Position numbers and translations under genes: made by a program. A DNA stretch of 64,000 nucleotides from Anaerolineae bacterium (GTDB lineage: Bacteria > Chloroflexota > Anaerolineae > Anaerolineales > Villigracilaceae): contig JAJPIZ010000008.1 in the NCBI GenBank assembly GCA_021324435.1, forward strand, positions 62,001 through 126,000, written 5' to 3'. Positions 34,391 through 42,065 of the stretch are shown here, one piece after another. Below the pieces are notes generated by a model, which saw only the letters and a list, made by a program, of their open reading frames with translations, was not told the origin of the DNA and made no database searches. How positions within the stretch are numbered: position 1 is the first letter of the stretch; each line of letters begins with the position of its first letter.

Positions 34391-35299
34391 TCATTCGATC
34401 TTTTTCACCGCGTGCCCGCCGAATTGATTGCGCATGGCGGCCAGTAAACGCGCCGCGTAATTTTCTTTGTCGCGGCTGACAAAGCGCATTTGCAAAGCCA
34501 GCGTGATGATCGGCGCGGGCACATCGTGATCAATCGCCTCGGCCACAGTCCAGCGGCCTTCGCCCGAGTCCGCCACCCACGGTTCGATGTCCGAAAGAGT
34601 CGGGTCGGCCTCCAGCGCGCGGGCGGTCAAATCCAAAAGCCACGAGCGCACCACGCTTCCATAACGCCAAATCTCCGCGATCTTGGCGAGGTCGAGCCCA
34701 AACTCTTTTTTCGATTTCATGATATTGAAGCCTTCGGCGAGAGCCTGCATCATGCCATATTCGATTCCGTTGTGAATCATCTTGACGAAATGACCCGCGC
34801 CATGTGGACCGACATAGCCCCAGCCTTTGTCTGCCGCAGGAGCCAGAGTCTCGAAAATGGGACGCATCTTTTCCACGACTTCGGCCTTGCCTCCAACCAT
34901 CATGCTGTAGCCTTCGCTGATTCCCCACACGCCGCCGCTCGTGCCGCTGTCTAAAAAGTCAATGCCTTTTGATTCGAGCAATGCGGCGTGACGGATCGTA
35001 TCTTTGTAATTCGAGTTGCCTCCGTCAATGACTACGTCGCCTTTCGATAACAAGTTCGATAATTTCTCAATGGTCTCATCCGTGGCCTGGCCCGCGGGGA
35101 CCATGACCCAAATCACGCGCGGCGCTTTCAGCATTTTGACCGCTTCTTCGAGCGAATGTGCTCCCTGCGCGCCGTTCTTGACCGCGGCTTGAATCGACTC
35201 TTCGCTGCGTGCGAATCCGATCACACGATGTCCGCCGCGTACCAGCCGCGTGGCCATGTTCAATCCCATCTTGCCCAAACCGATCATTGCTAAATCCAT
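34391..35299 (-). CDS. gnd: 6-phosphogluconate dehydrogenase (decarboxylating), short form
   Basis: This is a 302-residue enzyme with the Rossmann motif GLGKMGLNMATRLVRGGH at residue 7. Key residues are the substrate-binding GTSGGVWGISEGYSMMVGG and the catalytic Lys in GHFVKMIHNGIEYGMMQ. It belongs to the short, roughly 300-residue class rather than the long 470-residue E. coli Gnd. The short form is often NAD- or dual-specific, but the specificity residues cannot be judged with certainty. It lies between pgl and zwf and has a good GGAGCAGAC ribosome binding site. Confidence 0.93.
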   Translation of the reverse strand: MDLAMIGLGKMGLNMATRLVRGGHRVIGFARSEESIQAAVKNGAQGAHSLEEAVKMLKAPRVIWVMVPAGQATDETIEKLSNLLSKGDVVIDGGNSNYKDTIRHAALLESKGIDFLDSGTSGGVWGISEGYSMMVGGKAEVVEKMRPIFETLAPAADKGWGYVGPHGAGHFVKMIHNGIEYGMMQALAEGFNIMKSKKEFGLDLAKIAEIWRYGSVVRSWLLDLTARALEADPTLSDIEPWVADSGEGRWTVAEAIDHDVPAPIITLALQMRFVSRDKENYAARLLAAMRNQFGGHAVKKIE

Positions 35300-35349
35300 G
35301 TCTGCTCCTTCGGCGATTTCCCTCTCCCTTCAAGGGAGAGGAGTTAAGG

Positions 35350-36090
35350 TCATAACTTACTTGCCGTGCTCTGATCCACCATCCAGATCAATTCTCCATC
35401 CGTCGGGCGGATGCGTTGCGCCGGCAATTGTTCCGGACGATATTCGCCATACAAGACGTTCGCAAGCGTTTCCGACTTACTTTCACCGCTGACGAGGAAG
35501 ATGACTCGACGCGCCGCGTTGAAGACGCGCGGCGTGAGGGTCACGCGATTGGCCGGACGATCCTGATACTGCGCGGTGACCGCCATTGTGGCCGCGGCGG
35601 GATTCACCTCCGAGCCGGGGAAGAGCGAGGCAGTATGACCGTCACTGCCCATGCCGAGTAAGACCAAATCGAAACGCGGCCAATCGAGCGGGGGCGAAGC
35701 GAATTGCTTCAGGACGAGGGCATAGTCAATTGCCGCGGTCTCCGGCTCGAGGTCCGATTGGACGCGGTGAATGTTCTCCGCCGGAATCGGAACCAGCGCA
35801 AGTAAAACGTCGTGCGCCTGTCGGTAACTATTTTCCAAATCTTCAGGCGGCACACAACGTTCGTCGCCCCAAAACACATGAACGCGCGGCCAATCCACTT
35901 GTTCGCGATACGGCGATTGTGCCAGCAACTCATATAACTTGATCGGTGTGCTTCCGCCGCTGAGCGCGACCAGAAACTGACCGCGCTCCGTGATGGCGCG
36001 CGCCGATGATTCAATGAACAGTGTGGCCGCGGCTTCGCTGAGCGATTCGAGATTCTCGAAGATGCGAACGTCCGGTTTTACATTATCCAT
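35350..36090 (-). CDS. pgl: 6-phosphogluconolactonase
   Basis: This is a 246-residue DevB-type lactonase that hydrolyses 6-phosphogluconolactone. Signature segments: FLVALSGGSTPIKLYELLA near residues 38-56, HVFWGDERCVPPEDLENSYRQA, and LVLLGMGSDGHTASLFPGS with the catalytic His. It is of normal length. The start overlaps the 3' end of the acyltransferase gene by 13 bases, and gnd follows 50 bases later, so the genes are co-transcribed. Together with zwf and gnd it completes the oxidative branch of the pathway. Confidence 0.96.
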   Translation of the reverse strand: MDNVKPDVRIFENLESLSEAAATLFIESSARAITERGQFLVALSGGSTPIKLYELLAQSPYREQVDWPRVHVFWGDERCVPPEDLENSYRQAHDVLLALVPIPAENIHRVQSDLEPETAAIDYALVLKQFASPPLDWPRFDLVLLGMGSDGHTASLFPGSEVNPAAATMAVTAQYQDRPANRVTLTPRVFNAARRVIFLVSGESKSETLANVLYGEYRPEQLPAQRIRPTDGELIWMVDQSTASKL

Positions 36091-36950
36091 GCGAGATGTT
36101 GTTTCAATAATCGCCGCGCCGATTCGACGATAACTTGCAAGGCGTGGTCAGCGCTGCCGATGGATTGCAGGTTGATCAATTCGCTGAACGAAACACGCGG
36201 CACGAGGTCGAGTTGCCTGCCGAGCATCTGTTGAATCATTTGAATCATCATCGCCAGCCTCTGGCGGTCTGGCCGCGCTTTGCGCAGCCAGGTGATCGGA
36301 TGGCGCATGTAACGCGGGTCGAGCACGCCGCTGACGATGCTGGTCACTACTTGAGTTTGCGGCACGCTGCGCAGAAAAATTTCCAAACTGCGCGACCAGT
36401 GAGTAATTTCATCCTCCGCATGAGTCATAAACGATGGGTCTGGGTCAATGTGACCATCTGCGAAGAGCAAAAGCGCGCCGCCCTCGCGCAGATGTCGGAT
36501 GGATTTTCGAATCACCGCCATGCGATTGAACGGATCATCATACGATGTGTAGATCAAATGTTTGCTGACGTTCGGCAGGTTTTGTAAGAACGGAATCGCG
36601 CCCGCCACGATCTTCATGTCTTCGCGCTTGGCTGTCGCGGCCAATGTCACCGAGTCCACGGTGCCGGGATGATTGGAGGCGATCAACAGCGGCCCATTTG
36701 TTGGGATGTGTTCAACGCCGCGCGTTTCGAATCCTTTCACAAGATTCAACAATAGCCAGCGCGCGCCCGCCGTAAACCCCTGTTCGCCGATGATCCGATC
36801 CACTTCGGCGAACATCGCGGAGAAACGCTGTGTCGCCCGCGCAAGGATCGGATGCAGGCGCCGTCCAATCCAGCTTTCAGTGGGCAGGCCCATGGCTTGA
36901 ATGACTTCGTTATTGATCAAGCGCGTCAGCGTCGCGACTTCAACGGTCAT
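36078..36950 (-). CDS. 1-acylglycerol-3-phosphate acyltransferase-like protein
   Basis: This is a 290-residue protein of the PlsC-type acyltransferase superfamily. The catalytic HX4D motif is seen in ASNHPGTVDSV, followed by a glycerophosphate-like segment IYTSYDDPFNRMAVIRKSI and GALLLFADGHIDPDP. I begin at ATG 36950 because the upstream extension lacks the family pattern and overlaps the divergent promoter region. It has no strong transmembrane helix but a basic C-terminus, and could associate with the membrane face. It may acylate a lipid precursor. Linked to pgl by overlap, it heads the operon. Confidence 0.75.
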   Translation of the reverse strand: MTVEVATLTRLINNEVIQAMGLPTESWIGRRLHPILARATQRFSAMFAEVDRIIGEQGFTAGARWLLLNLVKGFETRGVEHIPTNGPLLIASNHPGTVDSVTLAATAKREDMKIVAGAIPFLQNLPNVSKHLIYTSYDDPFNRMAVIRKSIRHLREGGALLLFADGHIDPDPSFMTHAEDEITHWSRSLEIFLRSVPQTQVVTSIVSGVLDPRYMRHPITWLRKARPDRQRLAMMIQMIQQMLGRQLDLVPRVSFSELINLQSIGSADHALQVIVESARRLLKQHLAWIM

Positions 36951-37089
36951 ACGACCTCTGGCAAAATTATACGTCCTTTTGTGCGCGGGTGCGTTGCACC
37001 TGGCAACGTGGATAATTTTTGGAAACGGAGCCCCTCTTATCGTTTTGAGATGTCCGATATAAAATGGTGCGACGCACTTGGATTCTGCC

Positions 37090-37944
37090 ATGCCGATCAT
37101 TGACCTCAAACGACTCGCAACGCATCGCGCCCGGACCTTTGGCCTGCCGCCCGCCAAACCGCTTTCTTCCCAATCCCAGGCTCTGACGTTCGTCAACAAG
37201 CGCGGCTTCGTTTATTTTTGGCCGATCAAAGGCGTTGACCTGCCGAGTCTATGGACGGCGGTCGCCGGGGATCGTCCTGTCCCAAACGAGCATGATGATC
37301 CGGGTCACGTCACCTGGCGCTGGAAGGATGATGCGCTCCCGAAGCGGATCTGGTATTACGCCAAAATCCTGCGCCGCAAAGCGACCATGATCTCCCTCGA
37401 AACAGCCCCATATTTTTATGCGCTGTCTCAAAATTACGGTTCGCCCGAAGAAGATCACATCATCGCCTACGAGGAAGGCCGCCTGACTTTGGCGGCGAAG
37501 AACATTTATGATGCTTTGTTGAGAGAAGGCCAACTCGATTCGATCTCGCTCCGCAAAGCCGCGCGCATGACCAGCGCCAAAGAGTCTGAATGGAATCGCG
37601 CCCTCGAAGATTTGCAAATGGATTTCAAGATTCTACCGGTGGGCATCGCGGAAGCAGGCGCGTGGAAGTATGCCTTCGTTTATCAAATCACCGCGCGTTA
37701 CTATCCTGATTTGCCGGAGAAGGCGCGCGTCATCACTGAGTCGCAAGCGCGTTCCAAATTGCTTGAGTTGTATTTTGAATCGGTCGGCGCGGCGCAAGCG
37801 CGGGACGTGAATAAATTATTCGGCTGGGGAAATGAGTTGAGCAATCGAGCGATTCTGAAATTGGTGGAAAGCAAAAAGTTGAAGGTCGCCGAACATCCGA
37901 AACAAAAAGGGGAATGGCTGGCGTTGACAGAGTTGTGTAAATAG
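37090..37944 (+). CDS. Winged-helix protein, possibly AlkZ/YcaQ-like
   Basis: This is a 284-residue protein divergent from the acyltransferase gene. Its layout (three tandem winged-helix-like modules: about 15-95, 115-185 and 210-280) and phrases such as FVNKRGFVYFWPIKGV, LRKAARMTSAKESEW and FGWGNEL resemble the AlkZ/YcaQ family of DNA glycosylases and related DNA-binding proteins. The QxD-type catalytic motif of AlkZ is not clearly seen, so it may be a non-enzymatic relative. The start is ATG 37090; an upstream TTG is less likely. A DNA-related role is inference. Confidence 0.6.
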   Translation: MPIIDLKRLATHRARTFGLPPAKPLSSQSQALTFVNKRGFVYFWPIKGVDLPSLWTAVAGDRPVPNEHDDPGHVTWRWKDDALPKRIWYYAKILRRKATMISLETAPYFYALSQNYGSPEEDHIIAYEEGRLTLAAKNIYDALLREGQLDSISLRKAARMTSAKESEWNRALEDLQMDFKILPVGIAEAGAWKYAFVYQITARYYPDLPEKARVITESQARSKLLELYFESVGAAQARDVNKLFGWGNELSNRAILKLVESKKLKVAEHPKQKGEWLALTELCK

Positions 37945-37950
37945 ACCGTA

Positions 37951-38003
37951 GACCATGGACGATGGACCTTTGACCGTCACTTTATTGTCCATCGTCCATG
38001 GTC
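37951..38003. repeat. 17-bp inverted repeat in the gap before the LLM oxidoreductase gene
   Basis: GACCATGGACGATGGAC (37951-37967) and its exact complement (37987-38003) flank 19 bases. Related fragments such as CTATGGTCAATTGCCCATCG occur near 53760-53790. It is probably a repeat-type hairpin rather than a strict terminator. Confidence 0.5.
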
Positions 38004-38027
38004 CATTGTCGAGATTAGGAGACTGCC

Positions 38028-38945
38028 ATGCTCGAAATTGCGATCATGATCGAAGGCCAGAACGGACTGACCTGGCCGCGCTGGCAAAGGATTGTCCGCG
38101 CAGTGGAAGATTTGGGCTTTGCTGGTTTGTACCGCTCGGATCATTTTACGAATGCGAATCCGCCGGACAAAGAATCGCTCGAGTTGTGGATCTCGTTGAC
38201 CTGGCTGGCGGCCAACACTTCGCGAATCGAGTTTGGTCCGCTGGTGACGCCCTTCTCGTTTCGTCATCCCGCGTTGACGGCGCGCATGGCCGCGGCAGTG
38301 GATGATTTATCGAATGGCCGCCTCACGCTGGGGCTTGGCGCAGGCTGGCAGGAGCGCGAGCATCATCTCTTTGGCTTTGATCTGCTGGATATGACCGGTC
38401 GCTTTGCGCGCTTTGGAGAAGGCCTGGAATGTGTCACACGCTTGCTTCAATCGAACGAGCCAGTGACGTTTGAAGGGAAATATTTTCAATTGCGTGAGGC
38501 GCAAGTCTTGCCGCGCCCACAGAGACGCGGCGGCCCAAGGATTTTGATCGGCGGCAATGGCTTCAAACGGACGTTGTCTCTGGCGGCGCGTTACGCGGAC
38601 GAGTGGAATGCGAACTTCATTTTGCCGGAGCAATTCAAAAAAGCAAATCAGCATCTTGACGAATTGCTGAAGGCGAATAACCGCTCGCTCGATTCCGTAC
38701 GGCGTTCGTTGATGACGGGTTGCGTCTTTGGGAAGACTGAAAATGATTTGAAAAACAAAGTCGCGTCCCGCGGCCGCACACAAAATGAGTTGCGCAAACG
38801 CGGGATCATTGTTGGAAACGCGGAGCAGACCAGGGAACAATTGCGGGAGTTATCGGAGGCGGGCGTGCAGAGGGTTATGCTTCAATGGCTGGAGTTGGAC
38901 GACCTTGAAGGTTTGGAGGCGCTCGCGAAATCCGTGTTGACTTAA
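38028..38945 (+). CDS. LLM-class (luciferase-like) flavin/F420-dependent oxidoreductase
   Basis: This is a 305-residue luciferase-like monooxygenase-family protein with a TIM-barrel pattern: LEIAIMIEGQNGLTWPRWQ at the start, GLYRSDHFT, LGLGAGWQEREHHLFG, and later PRILIGGNGFKRTLSLAARYADEWNA. These match F420- or FMN-dependent oxidoreductases common in Chloroflexota and Actinobacteria. A ribosome binding site (TAGGAGACTGCC) precedes the ATG. The substrate cannot be inferred. It is probably a single gene, downstream of the winged-helix protein gene and a hairpin. Confidence 0.87.
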   Translation: MLEIAIMIEGQNGLTWPRWQRIVRAVEDLGFAGLYRSDHFTNANPPDKESLELWISLTWLAANTSRIEFGPLVTPFSFRHPALTARMAAAVDDLSNGRLTLGLGAGWQEREHHLFGFDLLDMTGRFARFGEGLECVTRLLQSNEPVTFEGKYFQLREAQVLPRPQRRGGPRILIGGNGFKRTLSLAARYADEWNANFILPEQFKKANQHLDELLKANNRSLDSVRRSLMTGCVFGKTENDLKNKVASRGRTQNELRKRGIIVGNAEQTREQLRELSEAGVQRVMLQWLELDDLEGLEALAKSVLT

Positions 38946-38947
38946 GG

Positions 38948-39044
38948 TTGCGTTGTTGCGAGGCGGTGTTTTACCGCCCAAGCATCTTCTGCACATAAAT
39001 TCGAGGGGATTGCTTCGACCTGCTTCGCAGGTCTCGCAACGACA
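38948..39044. repeat. Second copy of the dispersed intergenic repeat
   Basis: It shares the blocks GTTGCGAGGCGGTG, GAGGGGATTGCTTCG and CTCGCAACGACAT with the copy at 786-908. The ends are complementary (GTTGTTGCGAG against CTCGCAACGAC). No coding content is seen. Confidence 0.5.
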
Positions 39045-39155
39045 TTTGAGTGAGGGTCGCTCGCAACTCATACACAATTCCTGCGTAAATCATTCTGGAC
39101 TTGGCGAAAGCCTTAATTTGTTATACACTTTTTAAATCCTTTTGAGGAGAATGCA

Positions 39156-39692
39156 ATGAGTAAATCAAATCGAACCCAGATCATCCTCGGCATCCTGCTG
39201 GTTTTGGTAGGTGTATGGTTTGTGGCTGTGCGGCAAATACCGGCCTTGAAACCCTTCAGCAACCTCCAACTCGACTGGCCGATTTATGTGATCGGGGCGG
39301 GCACGGTCATTCTGATTGTCGGCCTCGCCACCGGCGAGCCGCGCATGGCGATTCCCGCCAGCATCGTTGCTGGCGTGGGCGGGATTTTGTATTACCAAAA
39401 TCTCAACAATGATTGGGAATCGTGGTTGTTCCTGTGGACGTTGATTCCCGGCTTTGTGGGCGTTGGCAATATTTTGGCGGGATTGCTCGGTGATGACACG
39501 CGTCATAGTTTGGGGCGCGGTATCAATTTGATTGTGATCAGCGCCGTACTATTCTTGATCTTTGCCGCCATTTTCAAGCGGCTGAATTTCCTTGGGGATT
39601 ATGGTGTGCCGGCGCTGTTGATTTTCTTCGGCCTCTACATCATCGGTCGAGGGCTTTTACGTTCGCGAGGCAATAACAATCTGGGTGGTTAA
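39156..39692 (+). CDS. Multi-pass membrane protein of unknown function
   Basis: This is a 178-residue protein with six hydrophobic segments (about residues 8-25, 43-59, 67-82, 90-108, 123-142, 149-167). The first is IILGILLVLVGVWFVAV, followed by short polar loops, one of them containing the motif DDTRHSLGRGIN. AGGAG precedes the ATG. It resembles the LiaI/DUF5668-type membrane proteins that precede toast-rack proteins. A decayed gene of that kind follows directly. I assign no function. Confidence 0.65.
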   Translation: MSKSNRTQIILGILLVLVGVWFVAVRQIPALKPFSNLQLDWPIYVIGAGTVILIVGLATGEPRMAIPASIVAGVGGILYYQNLNNDWESWLFLWTLIPGFVGVGNILAGLLGDDTRHSLGRGINLIVISAVLFLIFAAIFKRLNFLGDYGVPALLIFFGLYIIGRGLLRSRGNNNLGG

Positions 39693-39729
39693 AGTGCGAA
39701 TTCGTCGCGGGGAGATCTTTTGAGGCAGA

Positions 39730-40000
39730 ATGCTCGTTTTGCTTGGCGTTATATTCTTTTTGAGAACTGTCGGGCTTATCACGGGTGATGGGTTTCGCTG
39801 TTATTCATCATCGCCATCGGCGCGTGGATTTTGCTGGGTGACCTGAGCGCGTCAATTTTGAGAACGCAGTCAAGTTTTCGGTTCCGTTCGAAAGCGCGAG
39901 GGAAACCAGTCTTTCGATCAGTCACGGCGCAGGTCGCCTTGACTTGCGTGCTGGGGCGAACGCGGGCGACTTCTTGACGGCACAAGCGGGACCGGGATGA
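39730..40000 (+). pseudogene. Decayed LiaF/toast-rack-like gene with two frameshifts
   Basis: Three reading frames must be joined to make sense. The first (ATG 39730) gives MLVLLGVIFFLRTVGLITGDGFR, the second LLFIIAIGAWILLGDLSA, and the third, from 39851, VNFENAVKFSVPFESARETS followed by LSISHGAGRLDLRAGANAGD before TGA 39998. Joined, this is the two-helix start and N-terminal beta-strands of a LiaF/DUF5668-like toast-rack protein. Sequencing error cannot be excluded, but an intact frame would still lack the C-terminus. Confidence 0.6.
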
Positions 40001-40068
40001 ATCAGTTTTCTCGATTAAACGGTGACAGGCTCGAGGTCCGGATCGAAGCAAAATTGGATTGAAAGCGA

Positions 40069-40104
40069 GAGACCCCTGTATGCACACAGGGATCTCTTTT
40101 TTTT
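40069..40104 (+). terminator. Intrinsic terminator
   Basis: GAGACCCCTGT (40069-40079) pairs with ACAGGGATCTC (40086-40096), one mismatch, and is followed by eight Ts. It ends the rightward transcription unit before the convergent cNMP-binding gene. Confidence 0.85.
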
Positions 40105-40114
40105 ATTCTACGGT

Positions 40115-40591
40115 TTAAGAAGAATCCTGTTCCTTGCGATTCATATTGCTTTGCAATATTTTGTGGATTTGATCTTTTGCGTCTTTCCAGCGAGGCGAGA
40201 CGGCCTCCGCTAATTTTTCGAGAATGGCGCGTCCAAGCTCCGGATGATCTAGGCACAACTGTCTCAAATCGCGGCCGCGGATACGCAGGGTATCGAGATA
40301 TGTTTTGCTGACCACATCCGAAGTGTATGTAGCGTTTCCTACAACGGAAGACCAGCCGAATACATCTCCCGCGCGCAGGTGCGTGAGGGTGATCTTCGGA
40401 CCATCATAGGGCTTGTATTGAATTCCAACCGTGCCGCGCACAATCAGATAAAGATATACGGCTTTGTCTCCTCGTTTGAAAACGGTTGTCCCGGCAGGCG
40501 CGCTGAACGTTTCGAAGAGAGGGTCAAGCAATTTCAATTGCTCGCTGGTCAGGTTCTTCAGGAATGGGATTTTCAAGTCTACATCCGACAT
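40115..40591 (-). CDS. Cyclic-nucleotide-binding-domain protein without HTH
   Basis: This is a 158-residue protein consisting of a cNMP-binding beta-barrel (PFLKNLTSEQLKLLDPLFE, then GTTVFKRGDKAVYLYLIVRG, and LRAGDVFGWSSVVGNATYTSDVV) and a short C-terminal helical tail. The phosphate-binding cassette reads GWSSVVGNATYTSDV rather than the classical GELALMYNTPRAA, and the critical Arg is replaced, so cAMP binding is doubtful. It lacks a winged helix and so is not a Crp-type regulator. It may be a signalling module. Start ATG 40591; an upstream in-frame start at 40657 is possible. Confidence 0.75.
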   Translation of the reverse strand: MSDVDLKIPFLKNLTSEQLKLLDPLFETFSAPAGTTVFKRGDKAVYLYLIVRGTVGIQYKPYDGPKITLTHLRAGDVFGWSSVVGNATYTSDVVSKTYLDTLRIRGRDLRQLCLDHPELGRAILEKLAEAVSPRWKDAKDQIHKILQSNMNRKEQDSS

Positions 40592-40705
40592 GCGTCTGCA
40601 TCGTATCCCACCGGCTACGCTGTTTTCTAGTAATAAATTTCCTAAAAGCGCTGACATTCATCCTTTTCTCCCGTCACACATCTTGCCACAGGTTATACTT
40701 TATCC

Positions 40706-40933
40706 ATGCCAGTGAGAAAGAAAAAGAAAACGTCCGCGCGTAAAAGGAAACTTTCTTCGTTTGAATTGATTTTGTCAGGCAAAATGGGTTTGCCCATTCA
40801 GGCCCACAGACCTTTACGCGCCGGAGAGACCTGCCCTCAATGCGGCAAAGGCAAATTGGAGTACAACGGTGTGCTGGCTCTTGAATGTCCGCAGTGCGGA
40901 TTTGTCAACGGCGAGGGCGGCGGTTGCACCTGA
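40706..40933 (+). CDS. Small zinc-ribbon protein with basic N-terminus
   Basis: This is a 75-residue protein. The first 15 residues are highly basic (MPVRKKKKTSARKRK). A zinc ribbon follows: CPQCGKGKLEYNGVLALECPQCG, with two CPxCG knuckles. It may bind nucleic acid or act as a small adaptor. No family name is recognised. It is separated from the divergent cNMP-binding gene by about 110 bases. The next gene, a TlpA-type thioredoxin, follows 48 bases later in the same direction. Confidence 0.7.
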   Translation: MPVRKKKKTSARKRKLSSFELILSGKMGLPIQAHRPLRAGETCPQCGKGKLEYNGVLALECPQCGFVNGEGGGCT

Positions 40934-40981
40934 TAAATTTAGCGGTATGTCCCGTGTGGACATCGAAAGGTGAATTGCTCT

Positions 40982-41545
40982 GTGAAAAATTCTCAAACCA
41001 TTGCCTTGGGGGTGGCGGGGATCGGTTTGATTTTGATCGGTATCGCCGTCCTTTTGTTGTTCTCATCGAATCAGGGGAATAATGACCCGACGACGCCCAC
41101 TGATTTTTCCGCGGTGCCGGCCAAAGTCGAGTTTGACGCGCCGGCGCTGACGTTGTCTGATATTCATGGCGTACAACATTCCCTCGCTGATTATCGCGGC
41201 CAGGTGGTGTTGGTCAATTTGTGGGCGACGTGGTGCCCACCGTGTAAAGCAGAAATGCCGATCCTGCAAGATTATTTCACGAAACATCAAAACGAGGGAT
41301 TTACAATCGTCGCGATCGAAGATGGCGACCCGACTGCCGATGTGATTGCTTTTGTGAATGAGTACGGCTTGACGTTTTCCATCTGGCTCGACCCAACGTA
41401 TCAGGCCACCGATCATGCCTTCAAAACACAAAACCTGCCGAGTTCGTATCTTATTGATCGTACCGGCAAAGTAAGGTTGGCATGGGTTGGCGCGATCAAT
41501 AAAGGGAATTTGGAGAAATACATCACGCCCATCATCAAGGAGTAA
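40982..41545 (+). CDS. TlpA/ResA-like membrane-anchored thioredoxin
   Basis: This is a 187-residue protein with one membrane anchor (about residues 7-27) and a thioredoxin domain facing outward. The active site is WATWCPPCKAEMP. The later SSYLIDRTGKVRLAWVG is the cis-Pro region equivalent of TlpA proteins. I start at GTG 40982, spaced 11 bases after AAAGG; an upstream GTG at 40970 overlaps that site. Such proteins reduce disulfides in cytochrome c maturation or exported proteins. It precedes an OsmC-type gene by 3 bases, so the two are co-transcribed. Confidence 0.88.
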   Translation: MKNSQTIALGVAGIGLILIGIAVLLLFSSNQGNNDPTTPTDFSAVPAKVEFDAPALTLSDIHGVQHSLADYRGQVVLVNLWATWCPPCKAEMPILQDYFTKHQNEGFTIVAIEDGDPTADVIAFVNEYGLTFSIWLDPTYQATDHAFKTQNLPSSYLIDRTGKVRLAWVGAINKGNLEKYITPIIKE

Positions 41546-41548
41546 TGA

Positions 41549-42007
41549 ATGGACGCAAAAGTGATCTGGCAGGACGGACTGGCTTTTACAGGTATTGCCA
41601 ATAAAGGACATCAAATCCAACTGAATAGCAATCCGAGTGAACATGCGGCCAGCCCGATGGAATTGGTGGCGATGGCAATTGCCGGTTGCACAGCCATGGA
41701 TGTGATTTCAGTCCTGGAGAAGAAACGCGAGGCGGTCACACGTTTTGAAGTCAAGGTTCATGCAGACCGCGCCGCGGATTATCCGAAAGTTTTCACAAGA
41801 GCCAGCGTCGAGTATGTCGTTATTGGGCATGACGTTCAGGAGGAGGCCGTCGTTCGCGCCATTGAACTCTCTGTGACGAAATATTGCCCCGTTCATGCAA
41901 TGATGGAAAAAGTCTTCCCGATTGATTTGCATTATTTGATCTATGAAGATGAGGGGAGCGGCAAACAAAAATTGGTCAAACAGGGAACCTATCAGCGCCC
42001 TCATTGA
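41549..42007 (+). CDS. OsmC-family protein (peroxiredoxin-like)
   Basis: This is a 152-residue protein with the OsmC/Ohr fold: SPMELVAMAIAGCTAMDVISVLEKKR includes the first redox Cys, and KYCPVHAMMEKVF the second. A YhfA-like relationship is suggested by the VGxD... type C-terminus. It would reduce organic peroxides. The gene is 3 bases after the TlpA-like gene, consistent with a thiol-redox operon, and is followed by a strong terminator. Confidence 0.9.
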   Translation: MDAKVIWQDGLAFTGIANKGHQIQLNSNPSEHAASPMELVAMAIAGCTAMDVISVLEKKREAVTRFEVKVHADRAADYPKVFTRASVEYVVIGHDVQEEAVVRAIELSVTKYCPVHAMMEKVFPIDLHYLIYEDEGSGKQKLVKQGTYQRPH

Positions 42008-42020
42008 GTTGAGAAAATTA

Positions 42021-42050
42021 GCGGCGCACATCGTGCGCCGCTTTTGTTTT
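42021..42050 (+). terminator. Intrinsic terminator after the OsmC-type gene
   Basis: GCGGCGCAC (42021-42029) pairs with GTGCGCCGC (42033-42041) around a 3-base loop, followed by TTTTGTTTT. Confidence 0.9.
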
Positions 42051-42065
42051 GAAGCCCCTGAAACT

